Below are positions 11,414 to 21,185 of a DNA stretch of 64,000 bases, piece by piece. Source of the stretch: Planomicrobium soli (GTDB taxonomy: Bacteria; Bacillota; Bacilli; Bacillales_A; Planococcaceae); NCBI RefSeq assembly GCF_003014655.1, contig NZ_PYAT01000008.1, positions 62,001-126,000 on the forward strand. The letters run 5' to 3'. The translations under genes and the position numbers were made by a program. A model generated the notes under the pieces. It made no database searches, was not told where the DNA came from, and was given only the letters and a program-made list of their open reading frames with translations. Position 1 is the first letter of the stretch, and every line of letters starts with the position of its first letter.

Positions 11414-13737
11414 TGAGTTTCTCCTTCTAATGCGATTTCTAATGCTTCATCCGCCTGAGAAACAAGTTTGAATGTCAGTTCTTCTCGGACGGTTTCCGGA
11501 ATATCTTCAATATCCCGTTCGTTGTCGATTGGCAGGATGATGGTTGTTAGCCCGGCGCGGTGAGCACTGAGCGTTTTCTCTTTTACTCCGCCAATCGGCA
11601 GCACGCGTCCGCGAAGAGTAATTTCACCCGTCATGCCGACTTCACGCCGGATCGGGCGTTTTGACAATGCCGATACGAGTGCAGTGGCAATCGTGATGCC
11701 GGCTGAAGGGCCATCTTTTGGCACAGCGCCTTCAGGCACGTGAATGTGAATATCTTGGGATTCATGGAAATTCGGGTCGATTCCAAGAGATTCGGCTTTT
11801 GCTCTTACGAACGACAAAGCGGTTTGTGCCGATTCTTTCATGACATCCCCAAGTTTACCGGTCAACTGCAGTTTTCCTGAACCTGGCGATAACGATACTT
11901 CAATTTGAAGTGTATCGCCGCCTACCGTCGTATAGGCAAGCCCGGTTGCGACGCCGACCTGGTTTACAGTTTCGGCCATGCCATAGCGGAATTTGCGTTT
12001 GCCCAAGTACTCTTCGACTGCCTCTTCTTCTACAAGCACATGTTCTTTCTCACCGGAGACAATCTGTTTTGTCACTTTCCGGCAAATCGAAGCAATCTGG
12101 CGTTCCAGTCCACGAACTCCCGCTTCCCGTGTGTAGTAACGGACAACCGCAAGAAGCGCAGCATCGTCAAATTGCAATTGCTCTTCGGTCAAACCATGTT
12201 CTTTCAGCTGTTTCGGAGCCAAATGGTTTTTCGCGATTTTCTGCTTTTCGGCTTCTGTATAGCCGGCAATCGTAATAACTTCCATCCGGTCGCGCAACGG
12301 ACCTGGAATCGAGCTCAAATCGTTTGCTGTCGCAATGAACAATGTGTTCGATAGATCGTAAGGTTCTTCTATATAATGGTCGCTGAACGTGTTGTTTTGT
12401 TCGGGATCAAGAACTTCCAGCATGGCCGATGATGGGTCTCCCCGGAAATCATTGGACATTTTATCGATTTCGTCGAGCAAGAAGACCGGATTGACTGTCC
12501 CTGCCCGTTTCATGCCCTGGATAATCCGGCCTGGCATAGCACCGATATACGTACGCCGATGACCACGGATTTCAGATTCGTCACGTACGCCGCCAAGTGA
12601 TACGCGGACAAAGTTGCGGTCGAGCGACTCGGCAATCGACTTCGCCAGCGATGTTTTTCCTACGCCCGGAGGTCCGACTAAACAAAGGATCGGGCCTCTA
12701 AGCGACTGGGTCATCTGCTGGACCGCTAAATATTCCAAGACGCGCTCTTTGACACTTTCTAAACCATCGTGATCGCGGTCGAGAACTTCTTCCGCATATT
12801 TGATGTCCAAGCGGTCTTCAGTTGATTGCGACCAAGGAATCGTGACGAGCCATTCAATATATGTGCGGATAATGCCGCTTTCTGCAGAAGCTGATGGCAA
12901 TTTTTCATAACGATCCAACTCTTTCAATGCAGCTTTTTGGGCGGATTCTGGCATACCGGCATCTTCAATGCGTTTTTTCAAATCGACAATTTCACCTGAT
13001 TTGCCGTCTTTGTCGCCAAGTTCCGTTTGGATGGCCTTCATCTGCTCACGCAAGTAAAACTCCTTTTGCGTTTGCTCCATTGCTTTTTTAACGCGCTGAT
13101 TGATGCGTTTTTCCAGGTCGATAACTTCTTGTTCATTGTGCAAGCGGCTGATAAGCATTTCCAACCGCTGGCTGACATCGAATGTTTCCAGAATTTCCTG
13201 TTTGCCTGCCAATTTCAACGGCAAATGAGAAGCGACCATGTCAGCCAAGCGGCCTGGTTCTTCAATGTCCGCCACTGTATTGTATGTTTCAGTCGTCACT
13301 TTCTTCGACGCTTTGGCGTATTTCTCAAAATGCTCGAGCAGCAAACGCATTAATGCATCTTGTTCAGCGTCGCGTTCATCTTCATCAGGGAAAGAAGTTA
13401 CTTCAACAAGCGAAAAAGTTTCTTCTTCCTCGTAAGTTTTCCATTGGCCGCGTTCTAAACCTTCCACAAGCACACGGATTGTACCGTTTGGCAGTTTGAG
13501 CATTTGTTTTACATAAGCAAGCGTTCCGACTTTCTGAAGGTCGTCCTTGCCTGGCTCTTCAGTACCCATTTCTTTTTGTGTTGCCAAAAATACGATGTTG
13601 TCTTCAAGCAAAGCATGTTCCAGTGCAGCTACCGACCGTTCCCGGCCAACGTCAATATGCAATACCATCGTCGGGAACACGAGGAGCCCGCGCAACGGTA
13701 AAAGCGGCACACGTTTTGTCACTTTTCTTTTAGCCAT
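11410..13737 (-). CDS. lonA: ATP-dependent protease Lon
   Basis: Cytosolic AAA+ serine protease degrading misfolded and regulatory proteins. 775 residues from the ATG that follows GGAGGTGGCTTTCACC; an in-frame GTG four codons earlier is too close to the ribosome site. Order: N-terminal substrate domain, coiled coil around 200-260, Walker A GPPGVGKT (about 355-362), Walker B FLLDEID, then the peptidase domain with catalytic S678 in PKDGPSAG and K719 in GGVKEK. Upstream, B. subtilis has lonB; here only an empty spacer separates it from clpX. Confidence 0.97.
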   Translation of the reverse strand: MAKRKVTKRVPLLPLRGLLVFPTMVLHIDVGRERSVAALEHALLEDNIVFLATQKEMGTEEPGKDDLQKVGTLAYVKQMLKLPNGTIRVLVEGLERGQWKTYEEEETFSLVEVTSFPDEDERDAEQDALMRLLLEHFEKYAKASKKVTTETYNTVADIEEPGRLADMVASHLPLKLAGKQEILETFDVSQRLEMLISRLHNEQEVIDLEKRINQRVKKAMEQTQKEFYLREQMKAIQTELGDKDGKSGEIVDLKKRIEDAGMPESAQKAALKELDRYEKLPSASAESGIIRTYIEWLVTIPWSQSTEDRLDIKYAEEVLDRDHDGLESVKERVLEYLAVQQMTQSLRGPILCLVGPPGVGKTSLAKSIAESLDRNFVRVSLGGVRDESEIRGHRRTYIGAMPGRIIQGMKRAGTVNPVFLLDEIDKMSNDFRGDPSSAMLEVLDPEQNNTFSDHYIEEPYDLSNTLFIATANDLSSIPGPLRDRMEVITIAGYTEAEKQKIAKNHLAPKQLKEHGLTEEQLQFDDAALLAVVRYYTREAGVRGLERQIASICRKVTKQIVSGEKEHVLVEEEAVEEYLGKRKFRYGMAETVNQVGVATGLAYTTVGGDTLQIEVSLSPGSGKLQLTGKLGDVMKESAQTALSFVRAKAESLGIDPNFHESQDIHIHVPEGAVPKDGPSAGITIATALVSALSKRPIRREVGMTGEITLRGRVLPIGGVKEKTLSAHRAGLTTIILPIDNERDIEDIPETVREELTFKLVSQADEALEIALEGETQ

Positions 13738-14114
13738 GGTGAAAGCCACCTCCGTAAGATTTAATTATTGCTTCTATTAGTTAAAGGCAAACAACTATGT
13801 TTTTCGGTGTCCAGTCATTAGCAGCCAGCTTTTCGTACTTTCAAGCCGCTCGACTATACTTTCTAAACAAGCCGCTTTATCAGCATGTCATATCCCTTCT
13901 GAGAAACAGAAGGATGCCTCACCTTTTCTTTAAAAAAAGGCTGACTTTTGAACGCACGGATGTGCACGATCAAAGTCAGCCCGTATCATCCTTTTTCCCG
14001 CTTTTACGGTCAGAAAATTTCTGCTTTAATTATATCAGTAAAGCACTACTGCCCGAAAAGCCTGAATTTCTCGCTGCTAACCAAGAGAAATTCTATCCCA
14101 TGGTTAGCGCTGCA
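13738..14114. other. Intergenic region between lonA and clpX, no gene
   Basis: Carries the clpX terminator and lonA upstream sequence. A TTGCCT-17-TAATTA pair close to lonA is a weak promoter candidate. A plus-strand open frame through it has no ribosome site and crosses the terminator. This is where lonB would be in B. subtilis; I see no remnant of it. Confidence 0.6.
13934..13982 (-). terminator. Intrinsic terminator after clpX
   Basis: Minus-strand hairpin GGCTGACTTTGATCGTGCAC / GTGCGTTCAAAAGTCAGCC followed by seven Ts. It lies about 130 bases beyond the clpX stop. Confidence 0.85.
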
Positions 14115-15386
14115 TTAAGCGGATGTTTTTTCGTTATTATCACCAATGTATTCCGAACCGTCTTTTAAGATCAATTTCGGCTGTACGTTATTGGCAACTG
14201 TCTCTTTTGTAATGATGCATTCGACGATGTCTTCACGAGACGGCAAGTCGAACATAACTTCAAGCATGATATTCTCAATGATTGAACGAAGTCCACGTGC
14301 GCCTGTTTTGCGTTCAATTGCCAATTTGGCAATTTCCACAAGAGCGGCGTTTTCGAACGTCAATTCAACATCATCCAGTTCCATCATTTTTTGATATTGT
14401 TTGATCAGCGCATTTTTTGGTTCAGTCAAAATCTGAACCAACGCATTTTCATCCAATTGCTCAAGGCTCGCCAATACCGGCAGACGGCCGATGAATTCAG
14501 GAATCAGACCGAATTTTAGCAAGTCTTCAGGAATCAACTGGCTAAGCAGTGATTTTTCATCCAGCTCTTCTTTGTTCGGATCCGCTCCGAAGCCGATCAC
14601 TTTATTGCCAAGACGGCGTTTGATGATTTGGTCAACTCCGTCAAAAGCTCCACCAACGATGAACAAGACGTTTGTCGTATCGATTTGGATGAATTCCTGG
14701 TGAGGATGCTTGCGTCCGCCTTGCGGTGGCACGCTTGCAGTTGTGCCTTCCAAGATTTTCAGCAAAGCTTGCTGCACGCCTTCGCCTGAAACGTCGCGTG
14801 TAATGGATGGGTTCTCGGATTTCCGGGCAACTTTATCGATTTCATCGATATAGATGATCCCTTTCTCAGCGCGTTCCACATCATAGTCTGCAGCTTGGAT
14901 CAATTTTAACAGAATGTTTTCAACGTCTTCGCCGACATATCCAGCTTCTGTTAACGAAGTGGCATCAGCAATTGCAAACGGCACATTCAGTATGCGTGCC
15001 AACGTCTGAGCAAGCAAAGTTTTCCCGCTGCCTGTTGGTCCGATCAAAACAATATTGGACTTCGACAACTCGACGTCATCGATTTTGCTATTTGAGTTAA
15101 CGCGTTTATAGTGGTTGTAGACCGCAACAGCGAGCGATTTTTTCGCTTTTTCCTGCCCGATTACATAACCGTTAAGAATGTTTAATATCTCTTTCGGCTT
15201 TGGCACTTCCTTGAATTCCACTTCTTCTTCTGTACCAAGCTCTTCTTCTACGATTTCCGTACACAGCTCAATACATTCGTCACAAATATAAACACCTGGC
15301 CCTGCAACCAGTTTACGAACCTGCTCTTGTGGTTTGCCACAGAACGAACATTTTAAATGGTCTTTTTCGTCATTGAATTTGAACAA
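14115..15386 (-). CDS. clpX: ClpX, ATPase subunit of ClpXP protease
   Basis: Hexameric AAA+ unfoldase feeding ClpP. The start is taken as TTG ([16 protein letters not shown]), 6 bases after AGGGGTG and matching the B. subtilis N-terminus; the upstream in-frame GTG overlaps the ribosome site. 423 residues. The zinc-binding domain has C13, C16, C35 and C38; Walker A GPTGSGKT and Walker [10 protein letters not shown] follow; LGF-type ClpP loop appears as KVIGFGAD. Downstream of tig with its own leader region. Confidence 0.96.
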   Translation of the reverse strand: MFKFNDEKDHLKCSFCGKPQEQVRKLVAGPGVYICDECIELCTEIVEEELGTEEEVEFKEVPKPKEILNILNGYVIGQEKAKKSLAVAVYNHYKRVNSNSKIDDVELSKSNIVLIGPTGSGKTLLAQTLARILNVPFAIADATSLTEAGYVGEDVENILLKLIQAADYDVERAEKGIIYIDEIDKVARKSENPSITRDVSGEGVQQALLKILEGTTASVPPQGGRKHPHQEFIQIDTTNVLFIVGGAFDGVDQIIKRRLGNKVIGFGADPNKEELDEKSLLSQLIPEDLLKFGLIPEFIGRLPVLASLEQLDENALVQILTEPKNALIKQYQKMMELDDVELTFENAALVEIAKLAIERKTGARGLRSIIENIMLEVMFDLPSREDIVECIITKETVANNVQPKLILKDGSEYIGDNNEKTSA

Positions 15387-15501
15387 TGTATTCACCCCTA
15401 TTCAAGCCATTATCTTACAAGATTCTATTCAATTCAGCAACTAATAAGATTTGGGCTAAAGTTATATTGCTATGCACTAATAGTACCTTATTCTATGTAG
15501 A

Positions 15502-15534
15502 GTAAAACAAGGCGCGTCTCCGCGCCTTGTTTAT
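15502..15534 (-). terminator. Intrinsic terminator between tig and clpX
   Basis: AACAAGGCGCG / CGCGCCTTGTT stem with a TCTC-type loop and a T-rich flank on the minus strand, 25 bases after the tig stop. Confidence 0.9.
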
Positions 15535-15558
15535 AGGTCTTGCTTATGTGGGGCTATT

Positions 15559-16878
15559 TTATTCAGCGTCTGCGTCTGCAGCTGCGCTTTCGTTCTCAAC
15601 GAATTTTGCGTTTTCAAGCAAGAATTCAACTGTGTTTTGCATACGGATATCGTTTTCAAGCATTTCAGTGCCGCCTAGAGCAGTTTTGATCGCTTCGATG
15701 TGCATGTTGAACTGGCCAGCCATTTTCTCAAGTTCGTTGTTGATGTCTTCAGAAGTTACTTCAATGTTCTCAGCAGCAGCGATTGCTTCAAGCGTCAACG
15801 AAATACGTACGCGCGTTTCAGCATCTCCGTGCATTTGGCCGCGAAGAGCTTCTTCGTCCTGGCCAGAGAATTGGTAGTAAAGGTCAAGGTTCATGCCTTG
15901 TTGAGTCAAACGTTGTTCGAAGTCCTGCATCATGCGGTCCATTTCAGTGTGGATCATTGCATGCGGAAGATCGATTGTTGCATTAGCAGCAGCTTTTTGC
16001 ACAAGCTCATCGCGAAGAGTCGTTTCAGCAGCTTGTGTTTTTTCTGCAGTTAGGTTTTCTTTCATTTTCGTGCGCAATTCTTCAAGGCTTGCTACTTCCG
16101 GATCGATTTCTTTAGCTAACTCGTCGTTTAGCTCAGGAAGCTCTTTGCCTTTTACTTCGTTTACTTTCACTTTGAATGTTGCAGCTTTTCCTGCAAGTTC
16201 AGCAGCGTGGTATTCTTCAGGGAAAGTAACTTCCACTTCTTTTTCTTCTCCGGATTTTACGCCGACCAATTGGTCTTCAAATCCAGGAATGAAAGAGTTA
16301 GAGCCGATTTCAAGAGAATAATCTTCTCCTTTACCGCCTTCGAATGCTTCTCCGTCAACAAAACCTTCAAAGTCGATAACAGCTGTGTCGCCTTGAGCGA
16401 TTGCTTCGTCTTCTTTTACAACCAGTTCAGCAAAACGGTCTTGGTTTTCTTTTAATTGGTTTTCGATTTCTTCGTCAGTTACTTCAGTATCTTGTTTTGA
16501 TACTTCAAGGCCTTTGTATTCGCCAAGCTGAACTTCCGGTTTAACCGTCACTTTAGCTGTAAATACAAGCGGTTGGCCTTTTTCTAATGTCGTGATGTCG
16601 ATTTCAGGACGGTCAACAGGGTTGATTCCTGCTTCTTCAACAGCATTTGCATAAGCATCTGGCAAGATGAAGTCTAAAGCATCTTGGTAAAGAGATTCTA
16701 CACCAAAGCGTTTTTCGAACATTTGGCGAGGCATTTTCCCTTTGCGGAAACCTGGTACGTTGATTTCTTTTACAACTTTTTTAAACGCTTTGTCTAGTCC
16801 TGCGTTTACTTGTTCTGCAGGCACTTCAACTGTTAAAGTTCCTGTGTTACCTTCTTGCTTTTCCCATTTTGCTGACAT
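15559..16878 (-). CDS. tig: Trigger factor, ribosome-bound chaperone and prolyl isomerase
   Basis: Binds near the ribosomal exit tunnel and shields nascent chains. The start [15 protein letters not shown] is set by GGAGGG 7 bases upstream, giving 439 residues; the open frame extends 13 codons further without support. The ribosome-docking motif is [17 protein letters not shown] (about residues 43-59), followed by the FKBP-like domain ([21 protein letters not shown] region) and the helical chaperone arms. The C-terminal tail is acidic and alanine-rich. Confidence 0.97.
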   Translation of the reverse strand: MSAKWEKQEGNTGTLTVEVPAEQVNAGLDKAFKKVVKEINVPGFRKGKMPRQMFEKRFGVESLYQDALDFILPDAYANAVEEAGINPVDRPEIDITTLEKGQPLVFTAKVTVKPEVQLGEYKGLEVSKQDTEVTDEEIENQLKENQDRFAELVVKEDEAIAQGDTAVIDFEGFVDGEAFEGGKGEDYSLEIGSNSFIPGFEDQLVGVKSGEEKEVEVTFPEEYHAAELAGKAATFKVKVNEVKGKELPELNDELAKEIDPEVASLEELRTKMKENLTAEKTQAAETTLRDELVQKAAANATIDLPHAMIHTEMDRMMQDFEQRLTQQGMNLDLYYQFSGQDEEALRGQMHGDAETRVRISLTLEAIAAAENIEVTSEDINNELEKMAGQFNMHIEAIKTALGGTEMLENDIRMQNTVEFLLENAKFVENESAAADADAE

Positions 16879-16946
16879 ATATAAGCCCTCCAAACATTTT
16901 CTACAAAGTCGTATCACGTTTTTATACGGTTTTTGACAACCTCCAT

Positions 16947-16974
16947 ATTATAGCATAGATGTCGTCAGGTTCAA
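16947..16974 (-). promoter_or_regulatory. Promoter of tig
   Basis: TTGAAC, 16-base spacer, TATAAT, with an extended TGC before the -10 box. About 70 bases upstream of the tig start codon. Confidence 0.65.
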
Positions 16975-16980
16975 CTATTT

Positions 16981-17961
16981 CTATCCATTCCGCCATTCGA
17001 ACCATTGTTCGGCCGTTATGATAAGGTTCGCCAAGTTTTCGTCACCTGTAAAGGTTTCTTCTCCAGTGAACAACAAATCCAAATAACTTAAATACGCTTC
17101 TGCGATTTCAAACGGCTCGTAACCTTCCCACTGGAATGGGTAAAACAAGTAAATATGCCGTTCGAACAGTTCCTGTGCCATCCCCAAACGTGTCGGGTCT
17201 TGCACCAATGCATCTTCTAAATTTCGTTTAACCGCATTCAAACGGTTATTATTGATTGGATCTGGCAATGCCGCAATGGAAAACGATCCTTCGAAATGGA
17301 ATTTTTGAATATGCACAGAGCCACGTATTTTTTTCTGGTGCAGCATGAACAATATGTATGTTTTTGTTAACATGTCGACATTCGGATGCTCGACAATCTT
17401 AATCAAATAATCCTTCATCGCCTTATAGGATTCGAGCGGCAAGTCCATGATGAGCCGTTCTTGTTCTATAGGTGTTAAGGTCAAGAAGTGGTCCAGCGAA
17501 TAAAGTGAAGTCGCCACTTTTTCAATTGGCGCACTGGATACGATTCGTTCGTTAAGATCACGGAGTTGCCGGAACTGCTCGAGCCGTTCTTCCGGCAGCA
17601 CTTTTTCTTCTATTAATATTTCAATCATTTGTTCCGCTTCTTTATATTCCCGGACTTGCATCAATATGCTTATGTATAATTCCATCGTCTCCAAATAATG
17701 AATCGGCCCAATTTTTAAGAGCTCCCTGCAAACATCCAGCGCTTCTTCGTAATCGCCAAGCTCAAATAAACTGTATGCATACGCCCCAAGAGCCGCTGCA
17801 TTATCCGGTTCATAGGAAAGCACCTGATACAATTTGTCTCTGGCTTCATCGTAATTTTCGTTTTTCAAAAAATTCATGCCGTCTGTCAGCAGGCGATTGA
17901 TCGTTGTCGGAAAAACAATCACATTGCCTTTGCGCTTCAAATCCCTGTATTTTTTACGCAT
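16981..17961 (-). CDS. ysoA: TPR-repeat protein, YsoA-like
   Basis: 326-residue soluble protein. Residues about 25-130 hold three tetratricopeptide-like helical pairs (for example EARDKLYQVLSYEPDNAAALGAYAYSLFE split over two helices, then DYEEALDVCRELLK). The C-terminal half is helical without a recognised domain. B. subtilis ysoA, also a TPR protein, lies at the same place upstream of tig. GAGGTGGG precedes the ATG. The function is unknown; a protein-protein scaffold role is only the usual guess for TPR proteins. Confidence 0.8.
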   Translation of the reverse strand: MRKKYRDLKRKGNVIVFPTTINRLLTDGMNFLKNENYDEARDKLYQVLSYEPDNAAALGAYAYSLFELGDYEEALDVCRELLKIGPIHYLETMELYISILMQVREYKEAEQMIEILIEEKVLPEERLEQFRQLRDLNERIVSSAPIEKVATSLYSLDHFLTLTPIEQERLIMDLPLESYKAMKDYLIKIVEHPNVDMLTKTYILFMLHQKKIRGSVHIQKFHFEGSFSIAALPDPINNNRLNAVKRNLEDALVQDPTRLGMAQELFERHIYLFYPFQWEGYEPFEIAEAYLSYLDLLFTGEETFTGDENLANLIITAEQWFEWRNG

Positions 17962-18099
17962 CTACCCACCTCATTTGTACAAACTATCATATCATATCGG
18001 CATTTTCCGGGAAAATAATAGCCGATTTTTCCACCATGTTTTTGCTCGGAAAATTCTATGCGTATAAATGTTCCTTACTAGGGGAAATAAACTTAAGCG

Positions 18100-18134
18100 T
18101 AATAAAAAGCCTTCAATAAAGTAATGCGAAGGCC
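18100..18134 (-). terminator. Intrinsic terminator after the minus-strand lipoprotein gene
   Basis: GCCTTC / GAAGGC stem with a 13-base loop and TTTTTATT on the minus strand. The stem is short, so strength is uncertain. Confidence 0.65.
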
Positions 18135-18145
18135 ACGTGTCTCAG

Positions 18146-18541
18146 TTATTCGATTATTGTTGCAGTTATTTTTGGAGAACCGGATTCCGTTTTGCCATCA
18201 AATGATCCATAGACTGTAATTTCTTGGCCGTCCTGAATTTTCACAGTGCTGTTGTTGCTGACCACATATGTCCCTTCACCTTCAGAGTCTTGTGTCGTCA
18301 ATAGGAATTCATCGCCAATATCTGTACCAGTGATCGGTGAAGCAATTCCTTCCGCTTTTACAACAGTTCCTGCCGGTATCGAATCATCATTGGCAGCCAC
18401 AAAGTCAACTTCCACCGCTTCTTCCTTCAGCCCTTCTTCCGTTTCCTTCTCCACATCAGAAGACCGTCCGCCTTCCGCTTGTTCTCCGCCACAAGCTCCC
18501 AGCAGCAAGGAAACGGCTAACAAAAGACTCGCTTTCTTCAT
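18146..18541 (-). CDS. Predicted lipoprotein with small beta-barrel-like domain
   Basis: 131 residues from an ATG with GGAGGTGG upstream; the open frame extends upstream but that part is not credible. Signal peptide MKKASLLLAVSLLLGAC has a clear lipobox (LLGAC), so the mature protein starts at C17 and is lipid-anchored outside the cell. An acidic linker follows, then about 85 residues (VDFVAANDDSIPAGTVVKA to the end) that look like an OB-fold of the tRNA_anti-like type: alternating strands with the TVKIQDGQEITVYGSF turn. The function is not known. Divergent from another lipoprotein gene. Confidence 0.75.
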   Translation of the reverse strand: MKKASLLLAVSLLLGACGGEQAEGGRSSDVEKETEEGLKEEAVEVDFVAANDDSIPAGTVVKAEGIASPITGTDIGDEFLLTTQDSEGEGTYVVSNNSTVKIQDGQEITVYGSFDGKTESGSPKITATIIE

Positions 18542-18684
18542 ATTGCCACCTCCACTTTCCGCCCAGCAAATGATTTTATTGATAAGGCACCTTATATATT
18601 TTTTGTATACCCGCATAATGCGGTTAAAAACAGATATACGATGAATCTAAATTCTTATATACTGTTTAAAAAAGGAGAATAAAC

Positions 18685-19362
18685 GTGAAAATTAAGACTA
18701 AATTATTTCTTTTTTTGTTTGTTTTTCTCCTCGCCTCATGTGGCATAGGTCAGGAAACAAAAGAAGAAGATAATAGAACTGCAGAAAAGGTGTCCGCTAA
18801 AACCGCTGAAGAAGCGCCATCTGCCGAATCGGAATTTAGCGCCGCTGATCCAGGAGAATGGCAAAAGTCGAGCAATGGAGAATTTCGGTTGGCAAGCTAC
18901 GGGTTGAACGAGGAAATAGCCTTGGATTTTTCTGAGACCCCTTTTATTCCAGTAGAAATGGGGGCAATGAACGTAAGCGTGCAAGATGTATCAGTAATAG
19001 ATTACAAACCTGGTGAAGCACAGAAAAGGGTCGTTTTTGGCGATACAGACATAGTCCGTGTAATTTCTGCATACATGGTCATTAATAATTATTCGGATAT
19101 GGATATCCTTTTCGACCCGGATGAGGCATCACTCCTTACAAATACCGGAGAAACTCTTCACCCTTTGAAGCATTGGACGTGGACAATTGACGGCAATTTC
19201 ACTGCCGGTGCTACGAAAGCAGTAAGTATCGCTTGGGCGCTGGAAGACACGGAAAGCGAACTAACTTCAGTGCGGATCGCCTTTGCTCCTCCCGTTTCCA
19301 AAACAACAAATGAGGAACTTTCAGGCCCTCTTGAAATCGAAATTGAAATTGTGCCCTACTAA
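18685..19362 (+). CDS. Predicted lipoprotein of unknown function
   Basis: 225 residues. MKIKTKLFLFLFVFLLASC is a lipoprotein signal peptide with LASC lipobox; the mature protein is expected on the outer face of the membrane. A Glu/Ala-rich linker (about residues 24-55) leads to a beta-rich domain of about 165 residues resembling DUF4352-type immunoglobulin-like extracellular domains (VISAYMVINNYSDMDILFDPDEASLLTN is typical of that fold). AAAAAAGGAG lies before the ATG. Divergently transcribed from the neighbouring lipoprotein gene, sharing a 140-base intergenic region. Confidence 0.75.
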   Translation: MKIKTKLFLFLFVFLLASCGIGQETKEEDNRTAEKVSAKTAEEAPSAESEFSAADPGEWQKSSNGEFRLASYGLNEEIALDFSETPFIPVEMGAMNVSVQDVSVIDYKPGEAQKRVVFGDTDIVRVISAYMVINNYSDMDILFDPDEASLLTNTGETLHPLKHWTWTIDGNFTAGATKAVSIAWALEDTESELTSVRIAFAPPVSKTTNEELSGPLEIEIEIVPY

Positions 19363-19363
19363 T

Positions 19364-19404
19364 AAAAAAACGATCCGCAGCCATAAAGCTGCGGATCGTT
19401 TTTT
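19364..19404. terminator. Bidirectional intrinsic terminator
   Basis: CGATCCGCAG / CTGCGGATCG stem flanked by A and T runs on both sides. Serves the convergent lipoprotein and methyltransferase genes; it overlaps the stop region of the latter. Confidence 0.92.
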
Positions 19405-19960
19405 ATCTTGTGCATTTAAACACAAATGCTGGCGGCATGTTGAGGGTAACTTTATTGACTTCTATACCACTAAAAAAGGTATTGAAATATTTCTGTTTGA
19501 ATTTCGTGTATTGGAAGGTGATAAACTCACCTTCAACAGCCAGCACGTTTTGTGTTTCTTTAAGAATATTGGCAGATACGGTTTTAGGCAAGCTGGCAAA
19601 CGGCAAACCCGAGATAATATAGTCAGCTTTTTCAATAGAGTGTTTTTTCAAATAATCACTTACTTTTTCAGCGGAATCATTTAAAATGTAGACATTTTTA
19701 AGACTTCCGTATTTCAGTTTCAACAAGCGATAAAATTTTTCATTTGTTTCAAATACCAATAATTTAGTATCAGGCCTTTTTTTCTGGATGATCTGTTCTG
19801 TAAACACCCCTGTGCCAGGACCATATTCAACAATGCATTCTGCATGTTCAAATTTGATGGGAGCTATCATTTGTCGAGCAAGCAATTTGGAACTCGGCAC
19901 CAAGGCTCCAACTGATCGGGGGTTTTTCACGTATTGGCTTAGAAATTGCATTGGGATCAT
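19403..19960 (-). CDS. Class I SAM-dependent methyltransferase, phospholipid N-methyltransferase-like
   Basis: 185 residues. The glycine motif EYGPGTGVFT (about residues 45-54) and the acidic FETNEKF following strand 2 define a Rossmann-type SAM site; ISGLPFASLP near 116-125 resembles the NLPF-type motif of rRNA adenine dimethylases and PmtA-like enzymes. The N-terminal FLSQYVKNPRSVGALVPSSKLLA is characteristic of the small PmtA-like group in Firmicutes. The substrate is unproven: phospholipid headgroup and rRNA are the alternatives. Monocistronic, with AGAGGAAGC before the ATG. Confidence 0.72.
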   Translation of the reverse strand: MIPMQFLSQYVKNPRSVGALVPSSKLLARQMIAPIKFEHAECIVEYGPGTGVFTEQIIQKKRPDTKLLVFETNEKFYRLLKLKYGSLKNVYILNDSAEKVSDYLKKHSIEKADYIISGLPFASLPKTVSANILKETQNVLAVEGEFITFQYTKFKQKYFNTFFSGIEVNKVTLNMPPAFVFKCTR

Positions 19961-20126
19961 AAGCTTCCTCTTTCCTTAGTAAGAATCAACTAAACTGACA
20001 ACTCTTTTTTCAAGGACATTTGTTTTAAAGGTTAAATTCAGAAAACTTTTAATCGCTTTTTAAATATACCACGTTTCTTTTCAGTCTCCAAGAAAATCAG
20101 AGCATATTACTAGGATTTATTTAGAA

Positions 20127-20158
20127 GAAAAAAATCCCGGCCTACTTGGCCAGGATTT
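20127..20158 (-). terminator. Intrinsic terminator after the DsbA/FrnE gene
   Basis: Minus-strand AATCCTGGCC / GGCCGGGATT stem (one mismatch) followed by seven Ts. Intact, as expected for an expressed gene. Confidence 0.85.
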
Positions 20159-20207
20159 CGATTGCTTTTAAATTTACCGATAAAAAGAAAAATCGAACCT
20201 TCGGCAA

Positions 20208-20849
20208 TTAACCTGTGGCTTCATCTTCTGCAATAACTTGTTCTAATGCCTGGACAAAAAGTTCAGTCGGTTGAGCTCCTGTCAACGCATATTTCTTATT
20301 GATCAAATAATAAGGCACTCCTGTTACGCCGTACTGGGCGGCAGTCCGTTCGTCTGCACGAACTTCATCAGCCATTTCATCACTCGCCAGCATTTTTGAG
20401 ACAGCTTCCTTATCCAAGCCTACTTCCCCTGCGAGCTCTGCCAATACTGCATGATCTCCGATATGTTTGGACTCCGTGAAATAAGCCAGCAGAATCCGCT
20501 CGGTCATTTCTTTCATCAATCCTTGCGCTTTTGCAAACAGCGTTAACCGGTGAGCGTCAAAGGTATTTGTCAAAATCAATGTGTCCATTTGATAATCGAG
20601 CCCTAATTCGTTTGCCATCCGGACCATATTTTCTGTATTCGCTTTGGCTTGTTCGATGCTCATGCCGTATTTTTTCGCAAGCATTTCGTACATGTTCTCT
20701 TTTATGTCCCGGCCGATTGTCGGGTCCAGTTCAAAACTTCTATAAGTTACTTCAATGGGATGATCAATCTTCTTAATGGCGTCTTCCAGACGCCGTTTGC
20801 CAATATAGCAAAACGGTCAAGCAAAGTCAGTCCACATTTCGATATGCAT
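20208..20849 (-). pseudogene. DsbA/FrnE-family thiol oxidoreductase with in-frame TGA at first active-site Cys
   Basis: Reading from an ATG with an excellent GGGAGGG site 6 bases upstream gives MHIEMWTDFA-TGA-PFCYIGKRRLEDAIKK and then 200 uninterrupted codons. In FrnE-type DsbA proteins this position is the first cysteine of CPFC, so the TGA (20819-20817, codon 11) replaces exactly that residue while the second cysteine (TGC) is kept. The rest is normal: helical insertion, and the cis-proline loop GVTGVPYYLINKKYALTGAQP near the C-terminus. Ribosome site and terminator are intact and no other frame damage is seen. Automatic annotation would call it a pseudogene or start it internally at 20693, which would lack the active site. 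The alternative is a Sec-containing UPFC protein. Confidence 0.8.
20778..20816 (-). other. Stem-loops directly after the TGA codon (SECIS-like candidate)
   Basis: Immediately 3' of the TGA the minus strand can form CCGTTT / AAACGG (with an inner GC pair), and then GGCGTC-TGGAA-GACGCC, a perfect 6-bp stem whose 5-base loop begins 29 bases after the TGA and has G at loop position 2. This fits the loose bacterial SECIS rule as I recall it (apical loop 16-37 bases downstream, G in the first two loop bases). It also encodes the conserved GKRRLEDA, so chance is not excluded. Confidence 0.35.
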
Positions 20850-20965
20850 AGTTATCCCTCCCATATATGGTTCCTTTTAAGGATAGAGGATCTTTTTGGA
20901 TTTTTCACGCGATATGTTTCGGTATCGATTCTTCCCTGATACAAAACAGGAAATCTTCAAAAACA

Positions 20966-20999
20966 TAAAAACACCTGACATAAAGGTCAGGTGTTTTTA
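20966..20999 (-). terminator. Intrinsic terminator after tRNA-Arg
   Basis: AAAAACACCTGAC / GTCAGGTGTTTTT hairpin 15 bases beyond the tRNA 3' end on the minus strand. Confidence 0.92.
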
Positions 21000-21012
21000 T
21001 GTACGCTGTAGA

Positions 21013-21086
<74 letters not shown>

Positions 21087-21115
21087 GATACTTTCTTTAA
21101 CGAAAGACAATTCTT

Positions 21116-21144
21116 ATTATAGAAATCATTTCAAGAAAAGTCAA
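21116..21144 (-). promoter_or_regulatory. Promoter of tRNA-Arg
   Basis: TTGACT, 17-base spacer, TATAAT, about 30 bases upstream of the mature tRNA 5' end. Close to consensus. Confidence 0.85.
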
Positions 21145-21185
21145 CGCTATTTCAAAAAAATATTAAAGAAAGTTTTTCCAAAGTT

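Noticed and set aside
13797..14168. Plus-strand open frame of 123 codons between lonA and clpX
   Set aside because: No ribosome site, runs through the clpX terminator hairpin and into antisense clpX; composition is that of spacer.
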